64,000 nt of DNA. Origin: an uncultured Gemmiger sp. (GTDB taxonomy: Bacteria > Bacillota > Clostridia > Oscillospirales > Ruminococcaceae). The stretch lies in the NCBI GenBank assembly GCA_944388145.1, contig CALXHQ010000002.1, positions 248,001 to 312,000 on the forward strand. Direction: 5' to 3'. The notes under the pieces are model-generated. The model saw only the letters and a list, made by a program, of their open reading frames with translations, was not told the DNA's origin and did no database searches. Positions within the stretch are counted from its first letter, which is position 1. Every line of letters starts with the position of its first letter. Positions 1-8,018 of this stretch are shown here, in pieces. A program made the translations under genes and the position numbers.

Positions 1-9
1 TCGGACATG

Positions 10-172
10 GGATGTATCTGGCCAATCCCAAGTGCTGAACCGTTCGCCGAAAAGTGCGGGTGCCCGACGCGAAACCGCGGCAATATCCGTTGTATTGCCG
101 GGTCCGCAGCGCGGCGGGCACCGCCTTCCCCGCGGGATGGAACAGTACCAAGGATTGCTCAGACACCTTCCG
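10..172 (+). ncRNA. Candidate structured RNA element, copy A
   Basis: This stretch aligns almost without gaps to 20582-20755 for its first ~105 bases and again near its 3' end. Shared blocks are GTATCTG, GTGCTG, TTCGC, GAAAAGTG, GCGAAACCGC and CAGCGC. Three hairpins are possible: TTCGC/GCGGG around a GAAAAGT loop, GGCAATA/TATTGCC, and AAGG/CCTT around ATTGCTCAGACA. Stem bases differ from copy B while pairing is kept, and the loops are conserved. The first stem needs U-G wobbles, which pair only if the plus strand is transcribed. No open frame here looks like a gene. The family is not recognised; a non-autonomous repeat is the main alternative. Confidence 0.45.
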
Positions 173-231
173 GGACGGGGCAGGCGCCGCGGGTCCGGCA
201 CCTTTCCCGGAAAGCCGCCGGCAGCCCGGGA

Positions 232-1878
232 TTACCCCGGGGTGCGGGCAGCCTGTTCCAAAATTCGGATCTGAAGCCGGAGGGTTTGCGGCACCTCCAG
301 CTCCGGCTGGTCACGGATCATCCGGCCCAGTGTGCTGGTGGCCTCCAGCGTCTGGTCCATATAGTCCAGCGTCCAGCCCATGGCCCGGGCAGCGGCGGCA
401 GGGTCCCAGCCGTCCTGCCAGGCGGCGGTGAGATGTGCCAGCGCCGTATCATAGGCCTGCTGGCTGTACCGCTGCAATACGACTGTCTGCCGCAGCGCCA
501 CCGCCATGGTATCGTACTCTCTGCGGTCGGCCGCCTGCTCCGCCAGGATGGACCAGGCCGCCGGCTGAAACGCGTTTCGATCCAGAATATCCCCGGCCTG
601 CTTGGCGGCCTGATCCAGGTCGGTGCCGGCCAGCATTTGTTCCACCGCAATCTCGGTGTCGGTGGGGTCCAGCCGGGCCGCCAGGTCAAACCGTCCGGCA
701 GCCCCGGCCAGATCGGCAGCGCCGGTGGGCAGCACCAGCAAGGCCAGCGCAGCCGCCGCCAGCCCCGGCGCCCGGCAGCGCACCGCCCGGCCGGTGTTTT
801 CAGCCGGTGCCAGCGCCAGCAGCGCCGCCAGCACCATTGCCTGAAAGGCAAAGTCTGCATCGGCGCAGGCGTGCAGGCAAAGGATTCCTGCGGCGGCAGG
901 GGCGCAGGCCCCCCGGTGCAGCCGACCCGCCGTCCACAGCAAAAGAGCCAGAGCTGCGGGCAGGCCGTAGTCCAGCGCCGCCTGCAGCAGCGCGCTGTGC
1001 ACAAACCGAACGTGATAAACGCCTGTCTGCACCATGCCCTGCAGGTAAAGCCATCCCAATCGGCCCACCCCCAGCGGATGCTGCGCCAACAATCGCAGTC
1101 CGTCCTGCCAGTAGAGCAGCCGTCCCCAAAGGGTGCTGTAACTTTCCGGGTCGGCCAGGCGGGCCAGGCTGCCGCCCATCCCGGCGGCCACTCCTCCGGC
1201 CAGCAGTGCCGTCAGCAGCAGCACACCACACCGGGCACTGACCCGGCGGTGGATCCCTTGCCAGGCAATCCACAGCCCAAACACCAACAGTGCCCCCCGG
1301 CTGCCGCTGGCCGCCAGGCCCGCCAGCAGGAGTCCCCACCGGACCAGATCCCGCGCCCGCCGGACGCCGGTGCCCAGCACCGCCAGACCGGCCGCAGCAA
1401 AGGCGCCAAAGGCGTTTGCATACTGGAAACCTCCGGCCATGCGGCCGTTTTCCCACCACAGCGTCCGGGCCGGCGCCCAGGCCAGCCCTGCCAGGCTGAC
1501 CAGTACCATCGCACAGCCCATCCAGGGCAGCAGTTCCAGCAGCGCCCGTCGCTCCCGGGGCGTCCACTGGGCCAGCAGCAGCACAAAGAGGAAGCATCCC
1601 AACAGCCACAGGCAGCCCTCCCACCCGGCGCCGGCATCCACCCCGAACAGCAGGTTCCATATCCCGCCGGCTGCCAGGATGGCTCCCGCGGCCAGCGTGG
1701 CAGTATCCGGCAGGAAAAGCCGCCTGCCGCGCCACACCTGCCAGGCCAGCAGCCCGCCGTGGAGCAGGCAGGCCAGGCACCACTGGCGGTCAAAGTACAG
1801 CCCGCCCAAAAACGGCAGCAGGAAAAAGACCGGGCGGTACAGCCGGCTGGGCGTCAGCCGCTCAGGCAGCTTCCGCAT
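232..1878 (-). CDS. O-antigen ligase/polymerase-like (Wzy_C) membrane protein
   Basis: This polytopic membrane protein of about 548 residues belongs to the O-antigen ligase/polymerase superfamily, which joins or polymerises lipid-linked glycans at the outer face of the membrane. Many hydrophobic segments fill the first ~400 residues. The motif GGFQYANAFG, followed by SGSRGALL and a large extracellular-type loop (QHPLGVGRLGW), is typical of the Wzy_C family. The last ~130 residues are soluble and look like TPR helices. It overlaps the end of the upstream gene, so both are probably one transcript. An ATG at 1878 is chosen; a TTG at 1887 is also possible. It may serve the polysaccharide cluster at 25-38 kb, but that is inference. 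Confidence 0.7.
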   Translation of the reverse strand: MRKLPERLTPSRLYRPVFFLLPFLGGLYFDRQWCLACLLHGGLLAWQVWRGRRLFLPDTATLAAGAILAAGGIWNLLFGVDAGAGWEGCLWLLGCFLFVLLLAQWTPRERRALLELLPWMGCAMVLVSLAGLAWAPARTLWWENGRMAGGFQYANAFGAFAAAGLAVLGTGVRRARDLVRWGLLLAGLAASGSRGALLVFGLWIAWQGIHRRVSARCGVLLLTALLAGGVAAGMGGSLARLADPESYSTLWGRLLYWQDGLRLLAQHPLGVGRLGWLYLQGMVQTGVYHVRFVHSALLQAALDYGLPAALALLLWTAGRLHRGACAPAAAGILCLHACADADFAFQAMVLAALLALAPAENTGRAVRCRAPGLAAAALALLVLPTGAADLAGAAGRFDLAARLDPTDTEIAVEQMLAGTDLDQAAKQAGDILDRNAFQPAAWSILAEQAADRREYDTMAVALRQTVVLQRYSQQAYDTALAHLTAAWQDGWDPAAAARAMGWTLDYMDQTLEATSTLGRMIRDQPELEVPQTLRLQIRILEQAARTPG

Positions 1879-2914
1879 AGCCGGCAATCCCGTTCAGGGC
1901 CTCCGGGTCGGTTGCCACCAGCACATTGCCGCCGCCGTTGTCCGCAGCGATGGCCAGGCCGTTTTCCTCCCGCAGGATCTGCCAGCGGCCGGCATCAAAG
2001 CTGGGGGTATACTCATCGGTTTCATCGCCCCGCTCAAACCGCCAGGTGACACGCCCGTCCCACAGGCCGTCCGCCACCGTGCCGATGATCACCCGGTAGG
2101 TCACCGTCTCGTTCAATTCCGTCTGCCAGCTGCGGCTCTCAAAACTGCCGTTGGGGCGGTCCTGGTCCCAGGTGCCGCGGGCAAGGTAATTGTTGCCCGC
2201 CTGATAGGCCAGCCACACGCCCTCCCCCTGGCGGACGCCAGCCTGGTGCTGGCCGTAGTAAACCATGTAGTTTTCCTCTGTGCCGTCGGTGAAGTTTTCG
2301 GTGGCAACCTCCATGCGGTAGATGGCGGTCATCAAGCCCGGCGCCTGGCCATCGGCCGTCTCGCCGGTTGCCATATCCTCCGGGTCGAACAGTTTTACCT
2401 CACAGTTCAGGCCCATCAGCTCCGCCACCGTCTGTTTGTAGCTCTCGTCGGCCAGGCGCACAAACACGGCATCATAGTCCTCGGCCGCACACAGGTCCCG
2501 CAGCTCCTCCAGCAGGGTCTGCGCATCGTAGAACACCTGAACGCCGGGCAGCTGATCGCATGCCAGCGCGTCCAGCCAGATGACGGCCGCCTGCACATTT
2601 CCGCCGTTTTGCTGCACCTGCCGCACGGCGCCCGCCTGGGCTGCCTGCTCCAACAGCGGCTGCGCCTGATCGGCAATCGCCGCCACTTCTGGTTGGTCCA
2701 CGCGGCGCTGGGCGATCTCGATGGCGTCCTGGAACTGGAGCACCGCCTGGCGGTAGTCCCCCTCGTTCAGGAAACGCTCGCCCAGCTCCAGTGCCCGCCG
2801 GGCGCTGGATGCCGGCGACAGCACCATGGACAGCACCAGATATGCCGCCGCCACCAGGAGCATGCCGGCCGCCCCGACAACCCATGGCCAAACCGGTTTT
2901 TTCTTCCGTTCCAA
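1862..2914 (-). CDS. Membrane-anchored protein with TPR-like region, function unknown
   Basis: A protein of about 350 residues that I cannot assign to a named family. A positively charged start (LERKKK) is followed by one membrane helix at about residues 8-30, so most of the protein should lie outside. Residues ~35-130 contain helical repeat-like sequence (RRALELGERFLNEGDYRQAVLQF is TPR-like in pattern). The rest is rich in acidic residues and tryptophan and looks like a beta-rich domain. The TTG start at 2914 is chosen because GGAAGGGG lies six bases upstream and the membrane helix follows directly; longer upstream readings are low-complexity. A sigma-A promoter lies at 3051-3079. It shares an operon with the Wzy_C-like gene. 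Confidence 0.65.
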   Translation of the reverse strand: MERKKKPVWPWVVGAAGMLLVAAAYLVLSMVLSPASSARRALELGERFLNEGDYRQAVLQFQDAIEIAQRRVDQPEVAAIADQAQPLLEQAAQAGAVRQVQQNGGNVQAAVIWLDALACDQLPGVQVFYDAQTLLEELRDLCAAEDYDAVFVRLADESYKQTVAELMGLNCEVKLFDPEDMATGETADGQAPGLMTAIYRMEVATENFTDGTEENYMVYYGQHQAGVRQGEGVWLAYQAGNNYLARGTWDQDRPNGSFESRSWQTELNETVTYRVIIGTVADGLWDGRVTWRFERGDETDEYTPSFDAGRWQILREENGLAIAADNGGGNVLVATDPEALNGIAGYAEAA

Positions 2915-3050
2915 ACAATACCCCTTCCTTTCACTGCGCGCGGCGGCGCAAGCCGGTACCGGCCGGCTGCGGGCCGAAAACAGGGTTTCCGGCTGCATCC
3001 GCCCCACTCGGACTGCCCGCAAGGTTCGGATGCCCCCGGTCTTTATTTTT

Positions 3051-3079
3051 ATTATAGTAGCCGCCATCCGGCATTTCAA
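3051..3079 (-). promoter_or_regulatory. Sigma-A promoter for the 2914-232 operon
   Basis: Read on the minus strand: TTGAAA, a 17-base spacer, TATAAT. It lies about 140 bases before the TTG start at 2914. The 359-base gap 2915-3273 holds this and the plus-strand promoter; I see no gene in it. Confidence 0.7.
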
Positions 3080-3168
3080 CACAGAAGTCCCGTTTTGGAT
3101 CGGTTCAGCCGGGTTTCGCCCGCCGGGCCGCGCCGCTGCGGCTCTCTCCGTCCGCGTCACACTTTCTC

Positions 3169-3197
3169 TTGTGATGCCGGGCAAAATCCGCTATAAT
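3169..3197 (+). promoter_or_regulatory. Sigma-A promoter for the sugar ABC operon
   Basis: TTGTGA, 17-base spacer, then a perfect TATAAT, about 75 bases before the ATPase start at 3274. It is divergent from the minus promoter at 3051-3079; the two are about 90 bases apart. Confidence 0.65.
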
Positions 3198-3273
3198 CGT
3201 ACTGTATCGTCTGAAACTGCCGGGGCGGCGGGCGCTCCCCCGCCCCGGCATCGCATCGCAGGGAGATGGAGCC

Positions 3274-4383
3274 ATGAATATCACATTGCAGGGTCTGACC
3301 AAGCGGTTCCCCGCCCGCGGCCGCAAGGCCAAAGGCGAAACCACCGCCGTGCAGGGCCTGACATTCGAGATCCCGGACGGCAAGCTGGTGGGCCTGCTGG
3401 GGCCTTCCGGCTGCGGCAAATCCACCACGCTGAACATGATCTGCGGGCTGGAGACCCCCACCGCCGGGAAGATCTTTTTCGGGGACGAGGACGTGACCAA
3501 GCTGCCCCCCGAACTGCGGGGCGTGGGCATGGTGTTCCAGAACTATGCCCTTTACCCCCACCTGACGGTTTTGCAGAACATCCTGTTTCCGCTGGAAAAC
3601 CTGAAAGGCGCCGCCCGCCCCACCCGCCAGCAGATGCGGGACAAGGCGCTGGCGGCGGCCAAACTGGTGCAGATCGAGGGGCTTTTGGACCGGCGGCCGA
3701 AGGAGCTGTCCGGCGGCCAGCAGCAGCGGGTGGCCATTGCCCGGGCGCTGGTCAAGGAGCCGCGGGTGCTTTTGCTGGACGAACCGCTGTCCAACCTGGA
3801 CGCCCGGCTGCGCCTGCAGACCCGGGAGGAGATCTGCAAGATCCAGAAAAAAACCGGCATCACCACGCTGTTTGTCACCCATGACCAGGAGGAGGCCATG
3901 AGCATCTCCGACTTTATCGTGGTGATGAAAGACGGTGTGCTGATGCAGCAGGGCGCGCCCCAGCAGGTCTACGACGACCCGGCCAGCCTGTTTGTGGCCA
4001 AGTTTTTGGGCACCCCGCCCATCAACGTCTTTGCCGGCGAGGTGAAGGGCGGCACGCTGCTTCTGGCCGGCCAGAAGGCGCTGACCGTGCCCGGCGCGCC
4101 GGACGGCGAAGTGTATGCCGGCGTGCGGCCGGAGGGCTTTGTCCCCGCCGCCGGGGGCCCGGTGGAATGCGCCCTGAACCGGGTGGAGGTGCTGGGCCGG
4201 GATACCAGCATCGTCTGCACCCACCCCGCCTGCCAGGCGGACACGCTGCGGGCCATCGTCCGGCCGGAGCAGCTCTCCGGGCCCATGGACGGCACCGTCC
4301 GCTTTGCCCTGAAACCGGGCAAGGTGTTCCTGTTCGACCGCAAAACCGAGCAGCGCATCCACACGGATGCCACCAGGGCATAA
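3274..4383 (+). CDS. Sugar ABC transporter ATPase, UgpC/MsmK/MalK type
   Basis: Cytoplasmic ATPase of 369 residues that powers a sugar-type (CUT1) importer. The Walker A motif GPSGCGKST is at about 43-51, the Q-loop is FQNYALYPH, the signature is LSGGQQQRVAIARAL, Walker B is VLLLDEPLSNLD, and the switch histidine is in FVTHDQEEAM. A C-terminal TOBE-type regulatory domain follows from about residue 240, as in UgpC/MalK/MsmK. Start ATG with GGGAG upstream. It is first in an operon with two permeases and a binding protein. Enzymes of this type often serve several importers, so it may also energise the mannan transporter at 58.5-62 kb, which has no ATPase beside it. Confidence 0.9.
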   Translation: MNITLQGLTKRFPARGRKAKGETTAVQGLTFEIPDGKLVGLLGPSGCGKSTTLNMICGLETPTAGKIFFGDEDVTKLPPELRGVGMVFQNYALYPHLTVLQNILFPLENLKGAARPTRQQMRDKALAAAKLVQIEGLLDRRPKELSGGQQQRVAIARALVKEPRVLLLDEPLSNLDARLRLQTREEICKIQKKTGITTLFVTHDQEEAMSISDFIVVMKDGVLMQQGAPQQVYDDPASLFVAKFLGTPPINVFAGEVKGGTLLLAGQKALTVPGAPDGEVYAGVRPEGFVPAAGGPVECALNRVEVLGRDTSIVCTHPACQADTLRAIVRPEQLSGPMDGTVRFALKPGKVFLFDRKTEQRIHTDATRA

Positions 4384-4395
4384 GGGGGCGCACAG

Positions 4396-5286
4396 ATGGA
4401 CCGCAATTCCAAAAAGGCATGGCTCTACCTGCTGCCGTCGATCGTGCTGCTGGGGCTGTTTCTGGTCTACCCGCTGATCGACGTGGCCGTCTACTCGGTG
4501 GAGGAGTGCTACAACTTTGCCTCCCAAAGCTACCAGGGCATCGGGCTGTACAACTTTTCCTACGTGCTGCACGACCCCTACTTTTTGCAGGCGGTGGAAA
4601 ACACCTTTGTTCTGGTCATCATCACGGTGCCGGTCTCGACCATCCTGGCGCTGGTCATCTCCACCGCGCTGTCCTCCATCAAACCGCTGCGGCAGCTGTA
4701 CCAGACTGTCTATTTTCTGCCCTACGTGACCAACACGCTGGCGGTGGGGCTGGTGTTCATGGTGCTGTTCCAGCGCACCGAGTACACCGATGGCTTAATC
4801 AACCTGATGCTGGAATGGTTCGGCGCCGGGCCCATCGACTTTATCAACGGCCCCCACTGGGCCAAGATGTTCGTGCTGTGCTTCTACACCATCTGGGTGG
4901 TGCTGCCCTTCAAGATTCTGGTGCTGACCAGCGCGCTGGCCTCGGTGAATGACGAGTATTACAAGGCCGCCCGGGTGGACGGCACCAGCCGCACCCGCAT
5001 CTTTTTCCGCATCACGCTGCCGATGATCTCCCCCATGATCGTCTACCTGGTCATCACCGGCTTCATCGGCGCCTTCAAGGCGTACAGCGATGCGGTGGCG
5101 CTGTTCGGCACCGACCTGAACGCCGCCGGCATGAACACCATCGTGGGCTATGTCTACGACATGCTCTACGGCGACAGCGGCGGCTACCCATCCTACGCGT
5201 CGGCGGCGGCCATCCTGCTGTTCGTCATTGTGCTGACCATCACCTGCATCAACCTGCTGGTCACCCGCCGGCGGGCAGACAGTTAA
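4396..5286 (+). CDS. Sugar ABC transporter permease, MalF/UgpA type
   Basis: Membrane permease of 296 residues with about six helices. The cytoplasmic EAA loop, which docks onto the ATPase, is visible as the DEYYKAARVDGTSRTRIFFRI pattern near residue 190. It starts 12 bases after the ATPase stop with AAGGGGG before the ATG. It should form the channel with the permease at 5299. The substrate cannot be read from sequence; the family takes up mono- and oligosaccharides or glycerol-3-phosphate. Confidence 0.9.
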   Translation: MDRNSKKAWLYLLPSIVLLGLFLVYPLIDVAVYSVEECYNFASQSYQGIGLYNFSYVLHDPYFLQAVENTFVLVIITVPVSTILALVISTALSSIKPLRQLYQTVYFLPYVTNTLAVGLVFMVLFQRTEYTDGLINLMLEWFGAGPIDFINGPHWAKMFVLCFYTIWVVLPFKILVLTSALASVNDEYYKAARVDGTSRTRIFFRITLPMISPMIVYLVITGFIGAFKAYSDAVALFGTDLNAAGMNTIVGYVYDMLYGDSGGYPSYASAAAILLFVIVLTITCINLLVTRRRADS

Positions 5287-5298
5287 GGGGGCGGTATT

Positions 5299-6171
5299 GT
5301 GAACCACGAAGAATACGAAAAGCGGGAGCGTTCCCTGCGCCGCCGGGACAACCTGCGCAAGGCGCTGACCTACCTGTTTTTGAGCTTTTGGGCCGTGGTG
5401 GTGCTGTTCCCGTTTTACTGGATGGTGCTCACCTCGCTGAAAAGCTACGGTGCCTACAACTCGGAACATGTGCCGGTATTTTTCACGCTGGAGCCCACGC
5501 TGGAAAACTACCAAAACGCCTTCACCGCCGTGCCGCTGGGGGGCTACCTGCTCAACACGCTGATCTTCTCGGTCATCACCACCGCCGTCATGGTGGTGGT
5601 CAGCACGCTGGCGGCCTACGGCTTTGCCCGGCTGCGCTTCCGCGGCAAAAACCTGCTGTTCGGGCTGTTTTTGTCCATGATGATGATCCCCACCGAGCTG
5701 GTGGTCATCACCAACTTTGTCACCATCACCAACTGGGACATGCGCAACAGCTTTATCGGCCTGATCCTGCCCTCCATCACCTCGGTGTTCTATATCTACC
5801 TGCTGAAAGAGAACTTTGAGCAGGTGCCCGATGAATTGTACCGGGCCGCCAAGGTGGACGGCACCTCCGACCTGAAATACCTGTGGAAGGTCATGATCCC
5901 CATCTGTCGGCCCACCATCGTCACCATCACCATCCTCAAGCTGATCGAGTGCTGGAACTCCTACGTCTGGCCGCGGCTGATCACCGACGACCCCGCCTAC
6001 TACCTGGTGTCCAACGGCATCCAGGAAATCCGCGAGAACGGCTTCGGCCGCGAGAACATCCCCGCCATGATGGCGGCGGTGGTGGTCATCTCGGTGCCGC
6101 TGATTTTGCTGTTCCTGGCCTTCCGCAACAAGATCATGGAGGGCGTTTCGAGAGGGGGCACCAAGGGATGA
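5299..6171 (+). CDS. Sugar ABC transporter permease, MalG/UgpE type
   Basis: Membrane permease of 290 residues with about six helices and the EAA loop ELYRAAKVDGTSDLKYLWKV. It starts at a GTG with AAGGGGGCGG upstream, 12 bases after the MalF-type gene. Its stop overlaps the binding-protein start in an ATGA arrangement. The C-terminus (ISVPLILLFLAFRNKIMEGV) is typical of the MalG family. Confidence 0.9.
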   Translation: MNHEEYEKRERSLRRRDNLRKALTYLFLSFWAVVVLFPFYWMVLTSLKSYGAYNSEHVPVFFTLEPTLENYQNAFTAVPLGGYLLNTLIFSVITTAVMVVVSTLAAYGFARLRFRGKNLLFGLFLSMMMIPTELVVITNFVTITNWDMRNSFIGLILPSITSVFYIYLLKENFEQVPDELYRAAKVDGTSDLKYLWKVMIPICRPTIVTITILKLIECWNSYVWPRLITDDPAYYLVSNGIQEIRENGFGRENIPAMMAAVVVISVPLILLFLAFRNKIMEGVSRGGTKG

Positions 6172-7781
6172 AACACCGCAACCGTCCCGCCGCGCTGCTG
6201 TTGGCCGGCTGCCTGGCGGGGGCGCTGCTGCTGTCCGGCTGCCATGGCAGCCGGGAGCAGGCCGCCTTCACCGTACCGGACAGCTTTGATGCCAGCCGGG
6301 ACTACGAGATCACCTTCTGGGCCAAAAACGACACCAACAAGACCCAGACCGACATCTACAAGCAGGCCATTGAGGATTTCCAGGCGCTGTACCCCAACAT
6401 CACGGTGACGCTGCGGCTGTACACCGACTACGGCGACATCTACAACGATGTCATCACCAACATTTCCACCGGCACCACCCCCAACGTCTGCATCACCTAC
6501 CCCGACCACATTGCCACCTACCTGACCGGCGACAACGTGGTGGTGCCGCTGGACGGCCTGTTTGCCGACGAAAAGTACGGCCTGGGCGGCAGTGATCTTG
6601 CCTTTGACGGCCCCACGCAGGACGAAATCGTGCCCCAGTTTTTGGAGGAGTGCCGCCTGAACGGCCACTACTACGCCCTGCCCTATATGCGCTCCACCGA
6701 GGCCTGCTATGTGAACAAGGATATGGTGGAGGCGCTGGGCTTTACCCTGCCGGAGGACACCCTGACCTGGGACTTTGTCTGGCAGGTGTCCGAGGCGGCG
6801 GCCGCCACCAAAGGCGACGACGGTGTCTACGGCGCAAACGGCCAGAAAGTGCTGATCCCCTTCCTCTACAAGTCCACCGACAACATGATGATCCAGATGC
6901 TCAAGCAGCTGGGCGCGGGCTACTCCACCCCGTCGGGGGAGATCCAGCTGTTCAACGACACCACCCAGGGCCTGCTTTTGGACATTGCCGGGCACACGGC
7001 CACGGGGGCGTTTTCCACCTTCAAGATCTCCGGCTACCCGGCCAACTTTTTGAACGCCGGGCAGTGCATCTTCGCGGTGGATTCCACCGCCGGCGCTACC
7101 TGGATGGGCACCGACGCCCCGCTGGTGGACATCGACCCGAGCGAGATCGTTCCCTTCGAGACTGCCGTCTACCCGGTGCCGCAGTTTGACCCGGACCACC
7201 CACAGATGATCAGCCAGGGGCCGTCGGTCTGTATCTTTAACAAGGATGATCCCCAGGAGGTGCTGGCCTCCTGGCTGTTTACCCAATATCTGCTGACAAA
7301 TTCTGTGCAGATTTCCTATTCTGAGACCGAGGGCTATGTGCCGGTGACCACCAAAGCCCAGGCCGCGCCGGAGTACCAGGACTATCTCTCCCGCGCGGGT
7401 GAGGACAACGATAGCCACTATGCCGTGAAGATCGAGGCCGCCCGGCTGCTGCTGGACAACCTGGACAATACCTTCACCACTGCGGTGTTCAACGGGTCCA
7501 CTTCCCTGCGCAACGCCGCCGGCCAGCTGATCGAGGATACAACCAAGGCGGTGCGCCGGGGCCAGCAGGTGGACGACACCTTCATCGACCAGCTGTATAC
7601 CGATACCGCCGCTTTGTACCATCTGGATTCGGTGGCGGCGGGCGGCAGCGCCAAGGCCGACCTGGGCCCGCTGCCCCCCACTGCCGTGGCGTTGCTGGCC
7701 GCCCTGGCCGGCGCCTGGGTATGTATTTTGGGGTATCTGTTGTTCCGCACCCTGCGGAGGCGGAAAAACGCCAGGCAGTAA
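6168..7781 (+). CDS. Sugar ABC transporter binding lipoprotein with extra C-terminal membrane anchor
   Basis: Extracellular solute-binding protein of family 1, 537 residues, the receptor of the importer. The signal peptide ends in a lipobox LLSGC with Cys25. The mature part begins with the usual ITFWAKNDTN-type strand. Unusually, the chain ends with a second hydrophobic helix (about 505-527) followed by FRTLRRRKNARQ, which looks like a C-terminal membrane anchor with a positive inside tail. Start ATG at 6168, overlapping the permease stop. The neighbours make it part of a CUT1 importer; the sugar is unknown. Confidence 0.85.
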   Translation: MKHRNRPAALLLAGCLAGALLLSGCHGSREQAAFTVPDSFDASRDYEITFWAKNDTNKTQTDIYKQAIEDFQALYPNITVTLRLYTDYGDIYNDVITNISTGTTPNVCITYPDHIATYLTGDNVVVPLDGLFADEKYGLGGSDLAFDGPTQDEIVPQFLEECRLNGHYYALPYMRSTEACYVNKDMVEALGFTLPEDTLTWDFVWQVSEAAAATKGDDGVYGANGQKVLIPFLYKSTDNMMIQMLKQLGAGYSTPSGEIQLFNDTTQGLLLDIAGHTATGAFSTFKISGYPANFLNAGQCIFAVDSTAGATWMGTDAPLVDIDPSEIVPFETAVYPVPQFDPDHPQMISQGPSVCIFNKDDPQEVLASWLFTQYLLTNSVQISYSETEGYVPVTTKAQAAPEYQDYLSRAGEDNDSHYAVKIEAARLLLDNLDNTFTTAVFNGSTSLRNAAGQLIEDTTKAVRRGQQVDDTFIDQLYTDTAALYHLDSVAAGGSAKADLGPLPPTAVALLAALAGAWVCILGYLLFRTLRRRKNARQ

Positions 7782-7807
7782 CCTGCGTTTTCCCTGCAAT
7801 CTATTTT

Positions 7808-7839
7808 TTCGGCCGCGCGGCTTCTGCCGCGCGGCCGAA
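7808..7839 (+). terminator. Hairpin terminator after the ABC operon
   Basis: Perfect 14-base stem (TTCGGCCGCGCGGC and its complement) with a TTCT loop, 26 bases after the binding-protein stop. The following run (TCGTTTCG) is only modestly T-rich. Confidence 0.65.
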
Positions 7840-7937
7840 TCGTTTCGGGGCAGACCCACCGGCGGACGCACGCCTAACGTGCCGGTTGCGCCTCTGCCCT
7901 CTTGTTCTGGCGCAAAGCAGGGCCGGCAATCGCGATT

Positions 7938-7966
7938 TTGCCATTGGGCGGCGTACCGCTGATACA
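7938..7966 (+). promoter_or_regulatory. Possible promoter for the Cys-rich lipoprotein
   Basis: TTGCCA, 17 bases, GATACA, about 50 bases before the ATG at 8019. The -10 is weak, so this is tentative. Confidence 0.35.
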
Positions 7967-8018
7967 TCTTTGCAAAATCCGGCAGGTATTCTGGGGGTAA
8001 CAAAAGGAGGTGCCTGTT

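Noticed and set aside
2915..3184. N-terminal extension (90 codons) of the TPR-like membrane protein
   Set aside because: The extension crosses the sigma-A promoter at 3051-3079 and is low-complexity; the TTG at 2914 has a good ribosome site followed by a membrane anchor.
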